Of a stretch of DNA of 34,753 nt, positions 31,357-34,753 are shown piece by piece. The stretch covers positions 1 to 34,753 of the forward strand of contig SLPX01000411.1 of NCBI GenBank assembly GCA_007131745.1. Reading direction: 5' to 3'. Source of the DNA: Myxococcales bacterium. Lineage in GTDB: Bacteria > Myxococcota > Polyangia > HGW-17 > SLPX01. Positions within the stretch are counted from its first letter, which is position 1; each line of letters begins with the position of its first letter. Under the pieces are notes generated by a model, which saw only the letters and a list, made by a program, of their open reading frames with translations, did not search any database and had not been told where the DNA came from. The translations under genes were made by a program, and so were the position numbers.

Positions 31357-32829
31357 ATGAAGGGAAAAATTTCAAAAGCGGGAATGTGTATAGGCGCGCT
31401 CTTTGTTTTTTTTGCAACGGCCGCGTGCTCCGGAGATTCAAACGGAGATTCGGTTGTGGTTCCCGACGTGATCGGTATGTCTTTGGATGATGCGACAAGC
31501 GAGATTACCGGAGCGGGTTTGGTGGTCGGAGAAGTGTCTCATGAATACAGTGAAACAACACCGGCGGGCCGCGTAATCAGCCAGGAACCGGTAGGTGGTG
31601 AAAAGGTTTCAGCCGGGACAGAGGTGGATTTGGCGGTGTCATTGGGCTCGGAAACAGTGACGGTTCCCGACGTGACGGGTATGTCTCTGGATGATGCAAA
31701 AGACGAAATTACCGACGCTGGTTTGATGGTTGGAGAAGTGACGTACGATTACAGCGAAACAGTGCCCGAGGGTCATGTCATAAGCCAGGAACCGGCCGGC
31801 GGCGAAACCGTTTCCCCCGGATCGGCCGTTGACCTCGTTGTTTCTCTCGGAGAGCCGTGGTTGCTGGATTCTCCGTACGATTTCGGGCCATATCAACACA
31901 AGGTGCAGTTGCACTCGCACACCACCCAATCCGACGGGGATCATGCGCCTTCGTGGGTGATGCAGGCGTACGAAGACTTGGGATACGCAGCGGTGGCCAT
32001 TACTGATCATGATTATACAAGGCATTCAGCAAGCCTGACTGATCCGGGAGGACACAACATCATTCATATTCCCGGCGTGGAATATTCGGGCGATAATTCG
32101 GAGCAGAGTTGGAACCACATGTTGGGAATCGGTATTGCAACCATTCACCACTTGGACGGTACGGGAGCGAGACAGGCCCAGATCGATCAAGCGGCCGCGG
32201 AGGGGGGGATCACGTTTTTGTGCCATCCGTATGACGACACTATTCATCGTCGCGGATGGAATGACGATGAGTTGCTTGAGGTGATGGATTACACCGGCAT
32301 CGAGATTCACAACGGCGGGTCGTATCACAATCCCGGTGGCCGCGATTACGCTTACAAGGTGGATCTCGCGCTTAGCGCGGGAAGAAAAATTTTTCTTATT
32401 TCAGTGGATGACTTTCATAGAAATCCCGAAAGTACAATGGACAGGGGACATGTCGTGGTAAACAGTTACTCTAATTCCGACGACATCGAGCTGGAAGACA
32501 TAATGTTGGCTCTCGAAATGGGCAATTTTTTTGCAGCGGGGAGAGTGAACACGGGTCATCCCTATCCTCCAAGGTTTTTGGATATCTCCGTCAGCGGGCT
32601 TACCGTGACCGTGGAAACCGACAAAGTAACGGATATTGAATTCATCACTGATCGCCACAACTATTACAAAGAAGGCGACAACTACTCCCACAAGGTATAC
32701 GAAACCACCCTGGCCGAATACAAGGCTTCCCCCGATGATGTTTTTGTCCGCATAAAGGCCGTGTACACGGAAGACGGAAATGAGTCGTATGCGTGGAGCA
32801 ATCCCCTGTACGTACTTCCCGCCTGGTAA
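31357..32829 (+). CDS. Lipoprotein with two PASTA domains and a PHP-type metal phosphoesterase domain
   Basis: From ATG 31357 (AAGGAGG at 31344-31350, six bases upstream) the 490-residue precursor has a lipobox TAAC. Two PASTA domains follow at about 32-97 and 101-165, each opening VPDVxGMSLDDA and closing with VSLG. The PHP domain spans 175-400, with metal ligands HSH (186-188), the second motif TDHD (His218), a Glu in IPGVEYSGD and CHP (His290). A beta-sandwich-like tail follows. PASTA domains usually sit on penicillin-binding proteins and PknB kinases and can bind peptidoglycan or muropeptides; PHP domains hydrolyse phosphate esters. A wall-tethered metal-dependent phosphoesterase is the reasonable reading, but the substrate is unknown. 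An in-frame start further upstream (31300) has no ribosome site. Confidence 0.88.
   Translation: MKGKISKAGMCIGALFVFFATAACSGDSNGDSVVVPDVIGMSLDDATSEITGAGLVVGEVSHEYSETTPAGRVISQEPVGGEKVSAGTEVDLAVSLGSETVTVPDVTGMSLDDAKDEITDAGLMVGEVTYDYSETVPEGHVISQEPAGGETVSPGSAVDLVVSLGEPWLLDSPYDFGPYQHKVQLHSHTTQSDGDHAPSWVMQAYEDLGYAAVAITDHDYTRHSASLTDPGGHNIIHIPGVEYSGDNSEQSWNHMLGIGIATIHHLDGTGARQAQIDQAAAEGGITFLCHPYDDTIHRRGWNDDELLEVMDYTGIEIHNGGSYHNPGGRDYAYKVDLALSAGRKIFLISVDDFHRNPESTMDRGHVVVNSYSNSDDIELEDIMLALEMGNFFAAGRVNTGHPYPPRFLDISVSGLTVTVETDKVTDIEFITDRHNYYKEGDNYSHKVYETTLAEYKASPDDVFVRIKAVYTEDGNESYAWSNPLYVLPAW
31453..31851 (+). repeat. Tandem duplication of a PASTA-coding unit
   Basis: Two in-frame copies of about 200 bases encode the PASTA domains; the openings at 31459 and 31663 (TTCCCGACGTGA) match at DNA level and long stretches stay similar, implying duplication inside this gene rather than acquisition of two separate domains. 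Confidence 0.7.
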
Positions 32830-32896
32830 CCTTGAACCCCGCCCGGCCGGGTCGAATCGCGCTCGGTTCCGGAAAGCCCGTCAATATCTTTCTTTG

Positions 32897-32925
32897 TTGC
32901 CGATTCAAGTATTCACAAGTTAAAA
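32897..32925 (+). promoter_or_regulatory. Weak candidate promoter for the two-component pair
   Basis: TTGCCG (32897-32902), 17 bases, then TTAAAA (32920-32925). No clear Pho-box direct repeat (CTGTCAT-like) is visible in the spacer, which also has a CCCGGCCGGG palindrome around 32841-32852 after the PASTA-PHP stop. Confidence 0.3.
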
Positions 32926-32977
32926 AGGGTGACCTGGCCGAAACGATTGGACTAAAATGGTTTTAAGGAAAAACACC

Positions 32978-33688
32978 ATGGAATCAACGATCGTGGTTAT
33001 AGAAGATGAACCGAATCTCCTGGATGTTTTGCGCTACAATCTTGAAACAGCTGGTTATATCGTGCGTACAGCGGTGACTGGAGAAGCGGGTCTCAAGGAG
33101 GTCCGGAGGGATCCGAAGCCGGACATGATCGTTTTGGATTTGATGTTGCCCGACATGGACGGCACCGAAGTCTGCCGGCGGATCCGATCATGGGAAGAAA
33201 CCCAAACTGTTCCGGTGCTGATGCTTACTGCCAAGAGCGAGGAGATCGACAGGGTGGTGGGTTTTGAAGTAGGCGCGGACGATTACATGGTAAAGCCGTT
33301 CAGCGTACGTGAGTTGCTGCTGCGCATAAAAGCCATCATCCGCCGAACAAAAGGGGAGCCGGCAAAAAAGGAGCACGCGACTCTTCAGTTCGGTGTGCTG
33401 ACAATCGATGTCCCGGCCCACAAGCTTTGGGTCGATGAGCGGGAGGTGGTTCTCACCGCGCTCGAATTCAAGCTTCTTTTGGTTTTTCTCCAGCGCAAGG
33501 GACGGGTGCAGACCCGCGATGTGTTGCTTTCGGATGTTTGGGGAATCAATGCAGATGTCACCTCTCGAACCGTGGACACACATGTAAAGCGGCTCCGCGA
33601 AAAACTGGGTCCCGGCGGGGCCTATATCGAGACGGTGCGAGGTGTTGGATACCGCTTTTTGTCCAACCTCAATGAGAAGCCTGAATGA
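32978..33688 (+). CDS. phoB: PhoB-type response regulator (OmpR family)
   Basis: The 236-residue protein has a receiver domain (1-120) and a winged-helix output domain (about 135-230). The acidic pair lies in VIEDEP (E9, D10), the phospho-acceptor is Asp54 (IVLDLMLPDMDG), Thr is in LMLTAKS and Lys in VKPFS. The recognition helix region is SRTVDTHVKRLREKLG, and the protein ends in VRGVGYRFL, as PhoB does. ATG 32978 has AAGGA about eight bases upstream; the in-frame ATG 32957 would add seven residues. The PhoB label rests on overall resemblance and on the PhoR-like partner; without the phosphate genes nearby it could be another OmpR-family regulator. Confidence 0.88.
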   Translation: MESTIVVIEDEPNLLDVLRYNLETAGYIVRTAVTGEAGLKEVRRDPKPDMIVLDLMLPDMDGTEVCRRIRSWEETQTVPVLMLTAKSEEIDRVVGFEVGADDYMVKPFSVRELLLRIKAIIRRTKGEPAKKEHATLQFGVLTIDVPAHKLWVDEREVVLTALEFKLLLVFLQRKGRVQTRDVLLSDVWGINADVTSRTVDTHVKRLREKLGPGGAYIETVRGVGYRFLSNLNEKPE

Positions 33689-34753
33689 TGCTGGGCATCC
33701 GCTCCAAGCTGTTTCTTGCATCAACGGCTCTTGTAATCGTCGTGATTTTCGGGTCGGGTATTTATCTCTCTCGCGCTCTCAGAACACGCAACGTGATCCG
33801 CACCGAAGAGGAACTCGTCCGCCACGCTGATATCATTCGCGTGACGGTTGAAGGATTGCCCGCCATGCCGGAAGGAGACGTGGGACATGTATGGGTCCGT
33901 TCCTATGGAAAAGCCGCACAAGCCAGGGTGACATTAATCAGATCCGATGGGTGGATCGCAGTCGACAGTGAACTTGATGCAGGCCGGCCCGGGCCGAAGG
34001 AAGACCGGAGTAAGAGGCCGGAAGTAGCAGAGGCTTTGGCGGGGCGGACGGGATTATCCAGACGGTATTCGACAACAACCGGCCACGAAATGTTGTATGT
34101 GGCTGTGCCGTTCATAAGGCCGGAAGGGCAGGGGGTGATCAGGGTTTCGCGATCTCTCGAAGATATTTCAGATGAGCTCAAAAAGCTTTACTGGCTGTTG
34201 GCTGTCGCCGGATTTCTCGGTTTGGGCCTTGGCGTTGGGATTGCGTGGCTTAGCTCAAGAAAATTTGCAAGTACCATGGAACACCTCGTGGATTACACGC
34301 GACGATTGTCGGAAGGCGAAAGAAAGGAGCCTTTCCCCCAAAACCGGCAAGATGAGATAGGAGGCATCGCTGGTTCGGTCTACCATCTCGCGCAGCAGCT
34401 CGAATCCCGGGTTTCCGCTTTGGCCAAGGAGAGAAACCGGTTTGAGGCGGTTCTGGATGGAATGAGCGAGGCGGTGATCTGTCTTGACCGTGAAAACAGG
34501 ATAAACCTGATAAACAAGGGGGGCATGCGGTTGTTGGCGCTGGACAAATCTCCTGTCGGGAAAACTCTGCTGGAAACGATTCGTGTTCCGGAGCTACACG
34601 ACCTGACAGCAGATCTTGGAAGGGGCGACACGCGCTCCACGGAATGTGACCTTCCTACCAGGACGGTGCCGAGAGTTCTTGTGCGGGCTGCGAGAAGCGC
34701 CATGGGAGAAACGATTCTCGTGTTGCTGGATGTAAGTGACCTGAGGCGCCTCG
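33685..34753 (+). CDS. phoR: PhoR-type sensor histidine kinase, 3' end beyond the window
   Basis: The start ATG at 33685 overlaps the regulator stop (ATGA), and a second in-frame ATG follows at once (33688). The open frame runs off the window after about 355 codons. Membrane segment 1 is about residues 9-32 (LFLASTALVIVVIFGSGIYL), a periplasmic sensor domain runs to about 165, segment 2 is about 168-192 (WLLAVAGFLGLGLGVGIAW), a HAMP linker follows, and then a PAS domain at about 252-345 (FEAVLDGMSEAVICLDRENR). The window ends at DVSDLRRL, the point where PhoR proteins enter the HisKA dimerisation helix, so the phosphorylated His and the ATPase domain are not visible. A large periplasmic domain differs from E. 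coli PhoR, which lacks one, and is closer to the Bacillus type. Confidence 0.85.
   Translation, partial: MMLGIRSKLFLASTALVIVVIFGSGIYLSRALRTRNVIRTEEELVRHADIIRVTVEGLPAMPEGDVGHVWVRSYGKAAQARVTLIRSDGWIAVDSELDAGRPGPKEDRSKRPEVAEALAGRTGLSRRYSTTTGHEMLYVAVPFIRPEGQGVIRVSRSLEDISDELKKLYWLLAVAGFLGLGLGVGIAWLSSRKFASTMEHLVDYTRRLSEGERKEPFPQNRQDEIGGIAGSVYHLAQQLESRVSALAKERNRFEAVLDGMSEAVICLDRENRINLINKGGMRLLALDKSPVGKTLLETIRVPELHDLTADLGRGDTRSTECDLPTRTVPRVLVRAARSAMGETILVLLDVSDLRRL

Overview
The window looks like a chromosomal segment from an uncultured Myxococcota-type bacterium (old Deltaproteobacteria). The evidence is a MYXO-CTERM-like sorting tail (protein at 30031-31125), many cysteine-rich surface lipoproteins, kinase-ATPase-TPR giants, a sulfatase-modifying-factor lipoprotein, and a PyrR-type pyrimidine locus in an otherwise Gram-negative setting. 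Base composition is mixed, roughly half G+C by eye, with frequent TTG and GTG starts. I see no rRNA, tRNA, IS element, phage gene, CRISPR array or toxin-antitoxin pair, so this reads as vertically inherited chromosome rather than an island.

Layout. 1-3.3 kb: the tail of an incomplete gene, a zinc-ribbon membrane protein, then a DUF4846 protein overlapping or abutting a UDPGP-family uridylyltransferase. 3.4-6.9 kb: a very large kinase-like/ATPase/TPR protein with degenerate active sites. 7.0-10.6 kb: two convergent cysteine-rich lipoproteins. 10.7-14.5 kb: a leftward pyrimidine cluster, pyrR-pyrB-pyrC plus an unknown fourth gene, with a structured leader. 14.7-20.7 kb: a CinA/MoaB-domain protein apparently made from a leaderless mRNA, an FGE-sulfatase-domain lipoprotein, a periplasmic coiled-coil protein, a histidine-phosphatase lipoprotein, and a proline/glycine-repeat membrane protein. 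21.0-28.1 kb: addB-addA, the recombination helicase-nuclease. 28.2-30.0 kb: a membrane-anchored pseudokinase. 30.0-32.8 kb: a MYXO-CTERM protein and a PASTA-PHP lipoprotein, divergently transcribed from overlapping promoters. 33.0 kb to the end: a PhoB/PhoR-type two-component pair, with the kinase cut off by the window edge.

How the genes work together. PyrR, PyrB and PyrC form a pyrimidine pathway and control unit; the inverted repeat upstream of pyrR is a candidate PyrR-responsive element. AddB and AddA overlap by four bases and should form one double-strand-break resection enzyme. The UDP-sugar enzyme and the possible sugar-epimerase tail at the left edge hint at surface-polysaccharide metabolism. 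Five predicted lipoproteins, one MYXO-CTERM protein and one Sec-exported coiled-coil protein show heavy investment in the cell surface. Two of the lipoproteins share a cysteine-rich module.

Most unusual: two kinase-fold proteins whose catalytic motifs are lost to different degrees (one also has an Arg in its P-loop); a threefold C-terminal SGFGPV-type cysteine repeat that I cannot assign to a family; an AddB without a P-loop; a candidate terminator/attenuator in the leader at 20713-20742; a candidate leaderless extended -10 promoter at 14750-14758; and face-to-face overlapping promoters at 31146-31185. All functional calls come from reading motifs by eye; no searches or folding programs were run.
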